A program made the position numbers and the translations under genes. The notes under the pieces are model-generated. The model searched no databases. It was not told the DNA's origin and saw only the letters and a list, made by a program, of their open reading frames with translations. Below are positions 45,620-54,359 of a stretch of 64,000 bases of DNA, piece by piece (the stretch's first letter is position 1; each line of letters opens with the position of its first letter). Source of the stretch: an uncultured bacterium (GTDB taxonomy: Bacteria; Bacillota_I; Bacilli_A; RFN20; CAG-826); assembly GCA_949283025.1 (NCBI GenBank), contig CASDRB010000012.1, positions 124,001 to 188,000 on the forward strand, written 5' to 3'.

Positions 45620-47206
45620 TTAATCACCTACCCGAAAATGAATGACTTCATTATCATTAAAATGCATATATCTTTGCTTGTAAACAGAGAAACGATAAGC
45701 TTTTTTTACGCGTTCTCCAACGCCTAATATCTGAATTCCAATTAAAGGAGCCATAGCTACCATTGCAATTACACCAAAAGCGTTACCCATTACATTAGGG
45801 TCTTGCCCAGCAGGAGTTGTAACAACAGCAATGCCAGTAATCATAGGCAAAACAAAACTGACAGCCATCGGACCAGATGCTACACCGCCTGAATCAAAAG
45901 CTAATGCAGTATATAAAGGCGGGCAAACAAAAGTAAGACCTAAAGCGATAATATAGCCTGGTACAATATAATATAAAATATCAAACTTATATATTGCCCT
46001 AATACCACACAATCCAATTGAAAGTCCAACACCAATAGACAAAGTCATGATAACTGATGCTTTTGTAATACCGCCATCAGATACTTTTTCAATTTGCTTA
46101 GTTAAGACATGCGTCGCTGGCTCACAAACAATAGTAACTAAGCCAATTAAAAAACAAATTAAAACAATCAACCATGGTTGAGATAAGCCAAGATGCTCAC
46201 CAACAAATTTTCCAAATGGCATCATAGCAGCTTTAATAGCTGTCAAAAATAAAACTAAACCAACAAAAGCAAACAAAAAACCAAATAATATACGCTTAAT
46301 TTCTTGTTTTGGCAGTTTTATATAGATAGCTTGATAAATGAAAAATACAATCATAATTGGCGCTAAAGCCATAGCTACTTCAAGCATCGTCCCATAAGCG
46401 CCAATACTACCATCGCTATTAAAAGTCGGTAATAATTGGTCTTGAAATCTTTTCCAAATATTAGAATCATTACTCAATGCAACTATTGAATCACCAGTAT
46501 AATTGGTAGTTCCATTTTGAACAAATAAAATCAAGATTATCATCATAATTAATGGTCCAATAGACGCAATCGCAATTAAACCAAAACTTTCTTGTTGAGA
46601 TTTTTTACCGCCTCTAACCATTGCTACCCCGGCTCCTAGCGACAATAAAAACGGAACTGTAGCTGAACCAGTTGTCGCTCCACTAGTATCCCAAATTAAT
46701 GGCATGAATTGTTTATTATCAATCAATATAGCAAGGGCAAAGGTTAAACCATATAAACCTAACAACCATAAATTCAAAGATTGATGTTTAATAGTTCTAA
46801 TAACGCCAATAGCAACAAATAACCCCACACCAAGTGAAATAAATAGAATTAATGACCAACCAGGAAGTGGTGTTTGCGAACTTAAGATCATAATCGATGG
46901 TTCAGCACAAGTCACCAAAGCGCCTAGCAAAACTGCTACAACCACCACAATCCACAGTTTGTTTTGTTTTGATAACGAAGAGCCCATATGCTCCCCAACT
47001 TTCGATAGGCTACGACTTGATCCAATTGAAAAAACGCTTAATCCCAGCACCAAAACAACCGCTCCAATTATCAATAATGCATAATCGTATCCGCCAATGA
47101 TAGGCGCAAGTTTGCTAAAAGATAAAATTAAGATTATGACAATGATAGGAACGATTGATAAACATGATTCTAATAAAGTGCGAAAAAGTTTATTAATCGA
47201 AGTCAT
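45620..47206 (-). CDS. DUF1538-family membrane protein with two repeats
   Basis: The 528-residue protein has 12-14 membrane helices in two homologous halves. The first half holds KVGEHMG (~70) and TCAEPS (~99); the second holds FVGEHLG (~334) and VCEPAT (~361), with nearly equal spacing. This duplication, with an acidic-proline motif inside each half, is typical of secondary transporters. The family is DUF1538, whose substrate I do not know. Two PII-like genes follow directly. Confidence 0.85.
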   Translation of the reverse strand: MTSINKLFRTLLESCLSIVPIIVIILILSFSKLAPIIGGYDYALLIIGAVVLVLGLSVFSIGSSRSLSKVGEHMGSSLSKQNKLWIVVVVAVLLGALVTCAEPSIMILSSQTPLPGWSLILFISLGVGLFVAIGVIRTIKHQSLNLWLLGLYGLTFALAILIDNKQFMPLIWDTSGATTGSATVPFLLSLGAGVAMVRGGKKSQQESFGLIAIASIGPLIMMIILILFVQNGTTNYTGDSIVALSNDSNIWKRFQDQLLPTFNSDGSIGAYGTMLEVAMALAPIMIVFFIYQAIYIKLPKQEIKRILFGFLFAFVGLVLFLTAIKAAMMPFGKFVGEHLGLSQPWLIVLICFLIGLVTIVCEPATHVLTKQIEKVSDGGITKASVIMTLSIGVGLSIGLCGIRAIYKFDILYYIVPGYIIALGLTFVCPPLYTALAFDSGGVASGPMAVSFVLPMITGIAVVTTPAGQDPNVMGNAFGVIAMVAMAPLIGIQILGVGERVKKAYRFSVYKQRYMHFNDNEVIHFRVGD

Positions 47207-47250
47207 AACATAATTATATTCATTCTTTTTATTTATCCCAATTATTATTT

Positions 47251-48168
47251 TTATTTTTTAAATAAATTGTTAAATTCTTTTGGAATTTTTGTCTCAAAAG
47301 TCATAATTTTATTATTGATAGGGTGTTTAATAATTAATCGATAAGCATGCAATCCTAAACGTTTGAGTGGATTTTTAGGATTGCCGTATTTATCATCGCC
47401 GATAACATGATGATTTAAATCGCCCATATGGACACGAATTTGATTTTTTCTGCCTGAATCAATATGAACATCAACCCATGAGTATTCTTCGTTTTCTTTT
47501 TTAACCTCATAGTGAGTAATCGCTAATTTGCCGTGGATCTTATCATCAGAAGAATACATTAAATTCAAACTATTAGATTTTAAATATGATTTGATTGTAC
47601 CTTTTTTTATTTTCAATTGTCCTTCAACAATAGCCACATAACCGCGATCTAATACTAAATCATTCCATTTTTGTTGAAACAATTCTTGCAAATTTAAATT
47701 TTTAACCATCATCAAAACACCAGAAGTATCTTCATCTAAACGATGAACTACATATGGGCGAATCTTTTTGTTTTTGCTAGATAAATAATCGCTTACTTTA
47801 CGATAGGCAGTTTTGCCTTTTTCTTTATCTGAAGCGATAGTCAATAATCCCGATGGTTTATTGATGACAATGATTTCATCATCTTCATAAACTATTTCTA
47901 AATCAGATTTTTTATGGATATTAGCCAATGGCTTAGATGAAATTATCACTAAATCGTTTTTGACTAAAGGATAATCAAATTGGCTGACCATAGAACCGTT
48001 GACGCTTACAAGATGATGGGAAAGATAACCTTTAATAGTATTGCGGCTTTCACCTTTAACATTATCTAACAAAAATGTCAAAATAGTTGTTTCATTTTTG
48101 ACGATATATTGTTTTTTATTTAAATATTCTTTAGAAAAATTATTGAAGCGTTTCTTGTTTTTGTTCAT
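47251..48168 (-). CDS. RluA-family pseudouridine synthase
   Basis: The 305-residue enzyme has an N-terminal S4 RNA-binding domain (RNTIKGYLSHHLVSVNG), the catalytic PYVVHRLDEDTSGVLMMVKN with the active-site Asp, and the C-terminal GRKNQIRVHMGDLNHHVIGDDKYG. It modifies uridines in rRNA or tRNA; the exact target is not clear. It overlaps the preceding membrane-protein gene by 29 nt and has a GGAA ribosome-binding site. Confidence 0.95.
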   Translation of the reverse strand: MNKNKKRFNNFSKEYLNKKQYIVKNETTILTFLLDNVKGESRNTIKGYLSHHLVSVNGSMVSQFDYPLVKNDLVIISSKPLANIHKKSDLEIVYEDDEIIVINKPSGLLTIASDKEKGKTAYRKVSDYLSSKNKKIRPYVVHRLDEDTSGVLMMVKNLNLQELFQQKWNDLVLDRGYVAIVEGQLKIKKGTIKSYLKSNSLNLMYSSDDKIHGKLAITHYEVKKENEEYSWVDVHIDSGRKNQIRVHMGDLNHHVIGDDKYGNPKNPLKRLGLHAYRLIIKHPINNKIMTFETKIPKEFNNLFKK

Positions 48169-49117
48169 GGTTTTTTCCTTGAAAAATATGATATTTAAAA
48201 ATTAGTATCAACAATGAAGAAATGCATATTGTAAAATTAAGAACAAATGTGATTATGATACCAATAGGCATTTTTATTGCCAAACCAATTTCATATTCCC
48301 ATTGCAACGAATTAGCAACAATATATGGGTTAAAAATATATCCAATTATTAACCAAGAATGGATTGTTATTGTCAAAACAAAACATACTATCAAAGAAAT
48401 CAAATAAAATTTCATTTGGGACTTATTCTTATTTAAAAATTTAAAAATCATATATAAAAAACCAAACAAAGCAGGCAAGGCAAATGATAAATAATGAGGA
48501 ATAATCAATCCAATATTTTGGTCGATATAACCATCATTAATAAATGTTAAGCCATAAAGACATTCACCAAAAAAATATGTGGCAAACGGCAAATAAAAAC
48601 ACAGCAAAACAAACTCCGTTTTATTAAATGGCTTGACTAATGTTTCTTTTGTTAAAACGAATTTTCGATCGAGTTTTTGATATAATAAAAAAGCAATTGC
48701 TAGCAGCAAATATAAACTGTTAATTATGATGACATCTAAACTAAACATTGGTGTCATCATATCGATAATAATTTTGCCGTCAAAAACAAAAACAATTGAT
48801 AAACTAATAGCAACCAAATCAAAAATAGCTATAAAACATAAAATTAACCCCAATATTTTCATCGTTTTTAATCTTTTTTTGTTGTTGGCGCTAAAAACAA
48901 TTAAAAATGAACAATAAAAAATAATCAAAGGAGTTAAATAAGTCAATGTGGTTGGCAAAGCATAAAGAGAGGTTCTTCCATAATATGTAACCATAGGAAG
49001 AGCTAACCTTACTCCATAAAATGTAGTTAATGAAACTATGAAAAAACTAACTGACATAACTAATACGGCAGCAAGATATAACTTGTTTTTGCTAGAAATG
49101 GATTTTATCTTTCCCAT
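48140..49117 (-). CDS. Eight-helix membrane protein of unknown function
   Basis: The 325-residue protein has about eight hydrophobic segments spread over its length (YLAAVLVMSVSFFIVSLTTF to FVLNFTICISSLLILIF) with few soluble parts. I recognise no family. It lies between the metallophosphoesterase and pseudouridine synthase genes, overlapping each, so it is within an operon. GGAAGTGAG inside the end of the phosphoesterase gene is its likely ribosome-binding site. Confidence 0.6.
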   Translation of the reverse strand: MGKIKSISSKNKLYLAAVLVMSVSFFIVSLTTFYGVRLALPMVTYYGRTSLYALPTTLTYLTPLIIFYCSFLIVFSANNKKRLKTMKILGLILCFIAIFDLVAISLSIVFVFDGKIIIDMMTPMFSLDVIIINSLYLLLAIAFLLYQKLDRKFVLTKETLVKPFNKTEFVLLCFYLPFATYFFGECLYGLTFINDGYIDQNIGLIIPHYLSFALPALFGFLYMIFKFLNKNKSQMKFYLISLIVCFVLTITIHSWLIIGYIFNPYIVANSLQWEYEIGLAIKMPIGIIITFVLNFTICISSLLILIFKYHIFQGKNHEQKQETLQ

Positions 49118-50199
49118 TCTATGCTCACTTCCTTTTCTTCATCGTAAGGAACCAAAACTTTTGTCAATTTAAAATACGATTTCTTATTAGTTTTTTCATC
49201 AAGCGCATTTACTTTTTCGTTCAATGTATAAAAAGCCGCGCCCAACATATCATCATCATAGTAAATATTTCTTGTGGCTTTATTTCCATATATCAATCTA
49301 ATTGGATGATCGTATTGGCCATAATACCATAGGTCAGTCGAATTAACATGATCATGATTTACACCTATACCCACAGTCGAATTTAATTCAAACATTTTAT
49401 CAACTAAACCAGAATTTTTGTTTGGATAACTGATGCTTTCATTAATATAGCAGTAATTATATTCGTCTTTTTTTACTTCACCCATTTTTGCATCAAATTG
49501 ATTAATAGCAGTTTCAAATTCAATGGTGGGAATATGAAAAAACGCTAAAGACTTAGTAGGATTAGATGATAATCGTTGCGATTCAATAACCATTTTTTCA
49601 TACCAATCTATCTGATCTTGATGGAATGTATCATAACCAGCAAAAACAAAAGAGTTGCTATCTAAAAAATAAAGTTGAAACATCAGCTCATCCATATGGA
49701 ATAAATTGACTACATAATTGCAATTTCCATAAACGTTATCATCTTTTGGATTTTTTAATAAAGAGTTGGGCCGCTTAGATAATTCATCCAAAATAAATTC
49801 AGGATAATAAGATCCTTGCAAATCGTGATTTCCCCAAGTAAAAGCATATGGAATATCTAAGCTATCAATAAAATCTAAAGTTTTAATAACAACATTTTTA
49901 TCTGCGTTCATAAAAGTGTCACCATTAAAAATTAAAATATTAGGTTTAGCCATTTCATATGGAACGTTTTTTACGACGGAATACGATTTGATTGTTTTTT
50001 CAATGTAAGCAAAATCATCATCTAAAAAACTAGCTTTGGAAAGATGCAAATCCCCCAATTGGCAAATCAAAAATTGATCGACATATGTCAAATTAGAGAC
50101 ATAGTCTTCATATTGATAGACTTTGCTAGGGTTTTGACAAGAACTAAGCATCAGACCGACCAATAAGATAAAACTAGTATTTTTCCATTTAATATTCAT
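49105..50199 (-). CDS. Metallophosphoesterase lipoprotein
   Basis: A calcineurin-like phosphoesterase on the outer face of the membrane. A lipoprotein signal (FILLVGLMLSSC) is followed by the metal motifs: ICQLGDLHL, ILIFNGDTF, FTWGNHDLQGSYYP, FFHIP and GVNHDH. All metal ligands are present. The ATG at 50199 gives the normal signal peptide; no Shine-Dalgarno sequence is seen. It lies downstream of the ATP-grasp gene with a 22-nt gap. Substrate unknown. Confidence 0.9.
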   Translation of the reverse strand: MNIKWKNTSFILLVGLMLSSCQNPSKVYQYEDYVSNLTYVDQFLICQLGDLHLSKASFLDDDFAYIEKTIKSYSVVKNVPYEMAKPNILIFNGDTFMNADKNVVIKTLDFIDSLDIPYAFTWGNHDLQGSYYPEFILDELSKRPNSLLKNPKDDNVYGNCNYVVNLFHMDELMFQLYFLDSNSFVFAGYDTFHQDQIDWYEKMVIESQRLSSNPTKSLAFFHIPTIEFETAINQFDAKMGEVKKDEYNYCYINESISYPNKNSGLVDKMFELNSTVGIGVNHDHVNSTDLWYYGQYDHPIRLIYGNKATRNIYYDDDMLGAAFYTLNEKVNALDEKTNKKSYFKLTKVLVPYDEEKEVSIEWER

Positions 50200-50221
50200 A
50201 ATCAAATTAATAATAACATAA

Positions 50222-51121
50222 CTATTTATTGTTTGTTTTTAATTTTTCTAAAACCATTTCCACAAATAATTTAGCGACATTAATTTTTGTAACTTTTTCA
50301 AACTCTTGGAAAAATGAATTAGAATTAATTTCACATAAAATCGGTTCATCATTTTCACCAAATAATAAATCGACCCCTGCATAATCAATATTCATTTCTT
50401 CAATGATTTTTTGAACAAACGCAATGTATTTATCATTTAAATTAATTGGTTTTGAAGAGGCACCATCATGGAAATTAGAACGATAATCATGAGGATTAAA
50501 TCTTTCAAACGCCCCAACGAATCGATGATTGCAAACTAAACATCTAATGCTTCTACCATAACTTGAAGTAATATATTCTTGAAATAAGACTGGTTGATTT
50601 TTCATTTGACGATAAAAAGTTAAAAAATCATCTTTGTTATCAACATAACACATATTTAATCCTAAAGATCCATATACGCCTTTTATCAACAAAGGAAATT
50701 TTAATTCTTTTAAAACATTATCCACCACTTCTTGATCAGAACAATCTTTTAAACGAAACACCAAAGGACCAGGAATAGTTTTGGGCATTTTAAAACCAAG
50801 ATTAGCCAAGCGAATATGAGTTAGCATTTTATCATCACAAAGTTCAATAAAAGAAGCATTGTTAATTAACAAGATACCTGCTTTTTCTAATATTCTAGCC
50901 ATATATTTATCTTTATCAAGATAAATAATAAAATCATAATGAGGTATATTTAAAATAATATTGCCGTCTTTTATGATAGCTAAAGAACCATCATTAACTA
51001 AAATATCTACTTCGTAATCATATTTTAAAAATTCTTCTTTAAAACGATTTATTTTATATTGAATATTTTTGCTTGCATCACCGTATTGATGATTGATAAT
51101 AATTGCCCCTTTTTTAAACAT
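50222..51121 (-). CDS. RimK-like ATP-grasp ligase
   Basis: The 299-residue protein begins with a Rossmann-like preATP domain (GAIIINHQYGDASKN) followed by an ATP-grasp fold: DKMLTHIRLANLGFKMPKTI, FPLLIKGVYGSLGLNM, LFQEYITSSYGRSIRCLV and the metal site LCEINSNSFFQEFE. This matches RimK-type carboxylate-amine ligases; the substrate cannot be told. ATG 51121 follows AAGGAA and is used instead of 51139. First gene of the minus operon down to 44906. Confidence 0.85.
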   Translation of the reverse strand: MFKKGAIIINHQYGDASKNIQYKINRFKEEFLKYDYEVDILVNDGSLAIIKDGNIILNIPHYDFIIYLDKDKYMARILEKAGILLINNASFIELCDDKMLTHIRLANLGFKMPKTIPGPLVFRLKDCSDQEVVDNVLKELKFPLLIKGVYGSLGLNMCYVDNKDDFLTFYRQMKNQPVLFQEYITSSYGRSIRCLVCNHRFVGAFERFNPHDYRSNFHDGASSKPINLNDKYIAFVQKIIEEMNIDYAGVDLLFGENDEPILCEINSNSFFQEFEKVTKINVAKLFVEMVLEKLKTNNK

Positions 51122-51227
51122 ATTAAATTCCTTATACAAGTTTATATCATATCACAATTATTTTTTAACTTGTTAAAACTTTTATTTTTTATATCTTAAA
51201 GGTAATATATTATTTGAGGTATAAAAT

Positions 51228-52172
51228 ATGATATATATCGGAGTAGATATCGGTGGCACTTCCATCAAAACTGGTTTTGTAAATGAACAAGGCCAAATCA
51301 TTTCAAGATTCGTTATTAAAATTATTAAGGGCGAAGAACAAGTCGCTACAATTAAAAAGATCGGTGAAGCAATAAATCAACATATTAAAGAACACGATTA
51401 TCAAGACATAGTCGGCATTGGAATTGGCTGTCCTGGCGCTATTAATTCTACATCAGGATATTGCGATTATTCACCAAATCTTAAATGGGAGCACCTTGAT
51501 GTGTGTGGAATTTTGAGTGAGGTCTGCCATCTTAAAGTTAAAATTGCTAACGATGCTAATGCTGCTGTATTAGGAGAAGTTAAATTTGGCATTGCAAAAA
51601 ATTATCGACATGTTGTCATGTTGACATTAGGAACCGGCGTTGGTGGCGGTTTATATCTAGATGATAAATTATATGAAGGTAACGAAGGCAAAGGAGCCGA
51701 ATTAGGACATAGTTTATTAGAATATAATGGAAGATTGTGTGGCTGTGGAAAAAGAGGTTGTTTAGAAGCCTATGCTTCTGCGACCGCCTTAATTAATGAC
51801 ACCAAAAAAGCAATGATGGAAAATACGCAAACAGCAATGTGGGACTATGTCAATCATGATATCGATCAAGTCGATGGAAAAACCGCCTTTGAAACTGCTA
51901 AAAAAGGTGATGTCATCGCTAAAAAAGTAGTTGAACAATATATCAATTATTTAAGTGCTGGAATTTTGTCTTTTTGTAATATTTTTAGACCTGAAGCCGT
52001 TATTCTAGGTGGTGGCATCTGTGCACAAAAAGATTATTTAATTAAGCCCATCGAACAAATTTTAAAACAACAAAATTATGGAATTAAAAATACTCCTGAA
52101 GTTAAAATCTTAGTGGCTAAATTAGGCAATGATGCTGGCATATTAGGAGCTGCTGCTTTGTTATTTGAATAA
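51228..52172 (+). CDS. ROK-family glucokinase
   Basis: The 314-residue product has the phosphate loop IGVDIGGTSIKTGFV, the catalytic NDANAAVLGE, TLGTGVGGGLYLD, the sugar-binding GKGAELGHSLL and the zinc site CGCGKRGCLEAY. This fits a ROK-type glucokinase; another hexose or N-acetylhexosamine is possible. GAGG precedes the ATG. It is monocistronic with its own terminator. Confidence 0.92.
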   Translation: MIYIGVDIGGTSIKTGFVNEQGQIISRFVIKIIKGEEQVATIKKIGEAINQHIKEHDYQDIVGIGIGCPGAINSTSGYCDYSPNLKWEHLDVCGILSEVCHLKVKIANDANAAVLGEVKFGIAKNYRHVVMLTLGTGVGGGLYLDDKLYEGNEGKGAELGHSLLEYNGRLCGCGKRGCLEAYASATALINDTKKAMMENTQTAMWDYVNHDIDQVDGKTAFETAKKGDVIAKKVVEQYINYLSAGILSFCNIFRPEAVILGGGICAQKDYLIKPIEQILKQQNYGIKNTPEVKILVAKLGNDAGILGAAALLFE

Positions 52173-52205
52173 GTCTTTAGTTATAGTTATATCTTATAAT
52201 AAATT

Positions 52206-52237
52206 AAGAAGTTCTTTATATTTGAACTTCTTTTTTT
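52206..52237 (+). terminator. Terminator after the ROK kinase gene
   Basis: AAGAAGTTC (52206-52214) pairs with GAACTTCTT (52224-52232) and is followed by a T-tract. Confidence 0.9.
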
Positions 52238-52538
52238 AATCAGCAATCGAATGGAAAATGTCATTTATTAATATATGCAAATAAATGCGAATTCACATCA
52301 AGTAATTTCAGTGTAAATACAAATTTAAGGTATTTTAGTATTACTATTAATATTTATTTTAAAAGCCTAAATTGAATTTTCTTTCAATATTTTCTATATA
52401 TTTTTATGCAAAGATGCCCGCATTATTGAATAAATTCAGTGATTGTTTCTATAATTTTGTTCCAAATTACATTACTGAAACATTAGTTTATAAATGCATA
52501 GTTTCTAATTTAATTAAAATTCACATAATAAATCAATT
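52238..52538. other. Non-coding stretch without recognisable gene
   Basis: About 300 nt, AT-rich, between the ROK terminator and a gene remnant. All frames are closed by stops at short intervals and I see no RNA structure or repeat. It is probably the eroded flank of the accessory locus. Confidence 0.5.
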
Positions 52539-52800
52539 TCAATAGCGATAATCTAATAGGAATCCGTAACGGCCTATATCATCGTCATGAGTGAATTCTA
52601 TGATGTTGGCATTTTCCTTCAACTCTTTGGTCATAGTGAAGTTGTTTGTGTTCTCAATAATTATAAGTTAACCGCTTTTTGAATCTTCAATTAGATATTT
52701 GAAAAAGTTGTCCTTTATGTTGCCCTCGTTCAAATCTCCAATATCTAAATTTTTTTAAAGGGGAATCGATTACATAAATAGGCAGTTGATGTTTGAAAAA
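52539..52800 (-). pseudogene. Remnant of an SMC/AAA-like ATPase gene (C-terminal part)
   Basis: The minus strand encodes HQLPIYVIDSPLK (a Walker B-like IDSPL motif), then continues in another frame as LDIGDLNEGNIKDNFFKYLI, an in-frame TAA at 52670-52668, LIIIENTNNFTMTKELKEN and finally IGRYGFLLDYRY. The pattern DSPL...IIIEN...GRYGF is, as I recall it, that of large SbcC/SMC-like ATPases of mobile or defence loci. A7 replaces an expected A6 at the frame change, and a CAA to TAA change explains the stop. Nothing recognisable remains upstream of 52800. Confidence 0.65.
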
Positions 52801-53048
52801 GGCGCCCAAGAAATTCTAAACCTTACATTAAAAAATGCATCTGTATCGCTTATTTCAACATTAAAAGCCACTGCAATAGAGACTGTAATAATAGTATTCC
52901 ATTATCGTTTGCCTTATCAGGCTTTAGCGAATTTGTTAATTGGTTATTTTGTAGATTTTAATTATTAAACAAATTGGCATCATAGAACACAATGAAAAAA
53001 GTGCAATATGTTGCCTTTTTTAATATCATATTTGTATAGAGACATAAT

Positions 53049-53537
53049 ATGGTTTATTTTGCTTTAGAATTTTCTATTTTATTGATACAAATATTGCGTT
53101 ATACAGTGGATCCAGGGACAATGTGGTATTGTCAAGATTCAGCATTGCTATTTAAAAGGATGATGCTTAAGCCTAATTCATAGATGCATAATTTATTTTT
53201 AAAACCATGCAATGCTCATATTTCTCCATTGCATATTTGGCCATTAGCAATAGAATTAATTATCACTTATGTATCTTTTTTTATTAATATCGGATTGGGA
53301 ATAACTATTTGGATATTAGAATCGATGGAAATTGAACTTTTTTTCTTGATTGTTATTTACTGGGTAATTTTATCTATTTATTTAGCATGCGAACTTTTTT
53401 TAATGCTTTGGCTATATAAAACTAGCACTTCTATTTTCAATGAACAAAGGACATATACACAAAAAGAATATGAAGAATTGTTAAAAGAGATAGAAGAGAT
53501 ATATCCAGACTATTATAAGGAAATCGATATAAAATAA
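53049..53537 (+). pseudogene. Membrane protein gene interrupted by one TAG codon
   Basis: From ATG 53049 the frame runs 44 codons to TAG (53181-53183) and then continues in the same frame for 117 residues from ATG 53184. The second part has two membrane helices (IELIITYVSFFINIGLGITIWI and LFFLIVIYWVILSIYLACELFLMLWL) and a charged tail ending in IEEIYPDYYKEIDIK. The first part is also hydrophobic at its start. Either a 162-residue gene has a premature stop or only the 117-residue part is real; no good ribosome-binding site is seen for either start. Confidence 0.45.
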
Positions 53538-53616
53538 CTTTATTATTGTTAAGTCAAGAAAGGGTTAATTTATTAATTTAACGCATTTAAATTTTAATCT
53601 TAGCAATGAGAAATAG

Positions 53617-53718
53617 ATGAGTTTACTAAGAGATAGAATTAATAACTATTATGCATTATTTAACAAAAGTCAATTAGATAATCTTAGGTTTTATTCTTTG
53701 TCGCGAAGGCTTTATTAA
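53617..53718 (+). other. Short 33-codon ORF, possible gene fragment
   Basis: MSLLRDRINNYYALFNKSQL followed by DNLRFYSLSRRLY and TAA. The residue mix is like coding sequence, but there is no ribosome-binding site and no partner. Probably a leftover of the same eroded locus. Confidence 0.25.
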
Positions 53719-53722
53719 ACAA

Positions 53723-53744
53723 TTAAAAACGCTCTTAATGAGCG
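53723..53744 (-). terminator. Terminator overlapping the GrpB gene end
   Basis: On the minus strand CGCTC-ATTAA-GAGCG is followed by TTTTT. The stop codon TAA of the GrpB-like gene lies in the loop, so the upstream arm is part of its last codons. Confidence 0.75.
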
Positions 53745-54265
53745 CCTTTTTGAAATTTAGAATAAACTTCTTTTCTAATAAATCTATCTTTATATATCAT
53801 ATATTGTTTTTTATCGTTGTTTACGCCTTTTAATAAATCGCATTTTAGTTGTTCATAACGATCTCGCGCTTCTTTATTGCTAATCAAATAGTTGCGCATA
53901 TTAATAATTAAATTCCATGCATCAGAATTAAAAATTAATACCCTGACAGTAAAATAAACACGATGATCAATTATTCGATAAAAAGTGAAACAATCTAAAC
54001 TTGATTGTTCTTTATCATATATATAACCAGATAAATTTAAAATATCCCTAATTGCAATTTGATCATATATATTCCCTACTCCAATTGCAATATCCACTAT
54101 TGGTCTAGCTCTTAATCCTTTGACAGCGGTAGATCCAATATGTTCAATTACATAAGTAAAATTAGTCAATATTCTTCTTAGATATTTTTTTTCGATTTGA
54201 AAGGCTTTTGGCCAAACAGAATCGTATGGAGTTAAAAATAATGAAGATAACGGCTCGCCAATCAT
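53735..54265 (-). CDS. GrpB/UPF0157 family protein
   Basis: The 176-residue protein has FLTPYDSVWPKAFQIEKKYL and EHIGSTAVKGLRARPIVDIA, the signature of UPF0157/GrpB, which has a nucleotidyltransferase-like fold of unknown reaction. Length is typical. It is monocistronic, with a terminator at its end. Confidence 0.92.
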   Translation of the reverse strand: MIGEPLSSLFLTPYDSVWPKAFQIEKKYLRRILTNFTYVIEHIGSTAVKGLRARPIVDIAIGVGNIYDQIAIRDILNLSGYIYDKEQSSLDCFTFYRIIDHRVYFTVRVLIFNSDAWNLIINMRNYLISNKEARDRYEQLKCDLLKGVNNDKKQYMIYKDRFIRKEVYSKFQKGAH

Positions 54266-54309
54266 ATAAGTTTATTATACTAAAATTCATTGCATTATAA
54301 AACAAAAGA

Positions 54310-54339
54310 TAAAAAAGGACACCAGCTAATTGGTGCCCT
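54310..54339 (-). terminator. Terminator of the repeat-lipoprotein gene
   Basis: On the minus strand GGGCACC (54338-54332) pairs with GGTGTCC (54323-54317) and TTTTTT follows. It lies 20 nt after the stop codon. Confidence 0.85.
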
Positions 54340-54359
54340 ATTTTTGATTAATAAATTAA

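Noticed and set aside
52786-52968. 60-residue ORF on the plus strand
   Set aside because: It overlaps the opposite-strand ATPase remnant and has no ribosome-binding site, signal peptide or family resemblance.
53181-53183. TAG read as an amino acid (recoded stop)
   Set aside because: RF1 is present with an intact gene, no other gene in the window contains an in-frame TAG, and the locus is decaying; a nonsense mutation is simpler.
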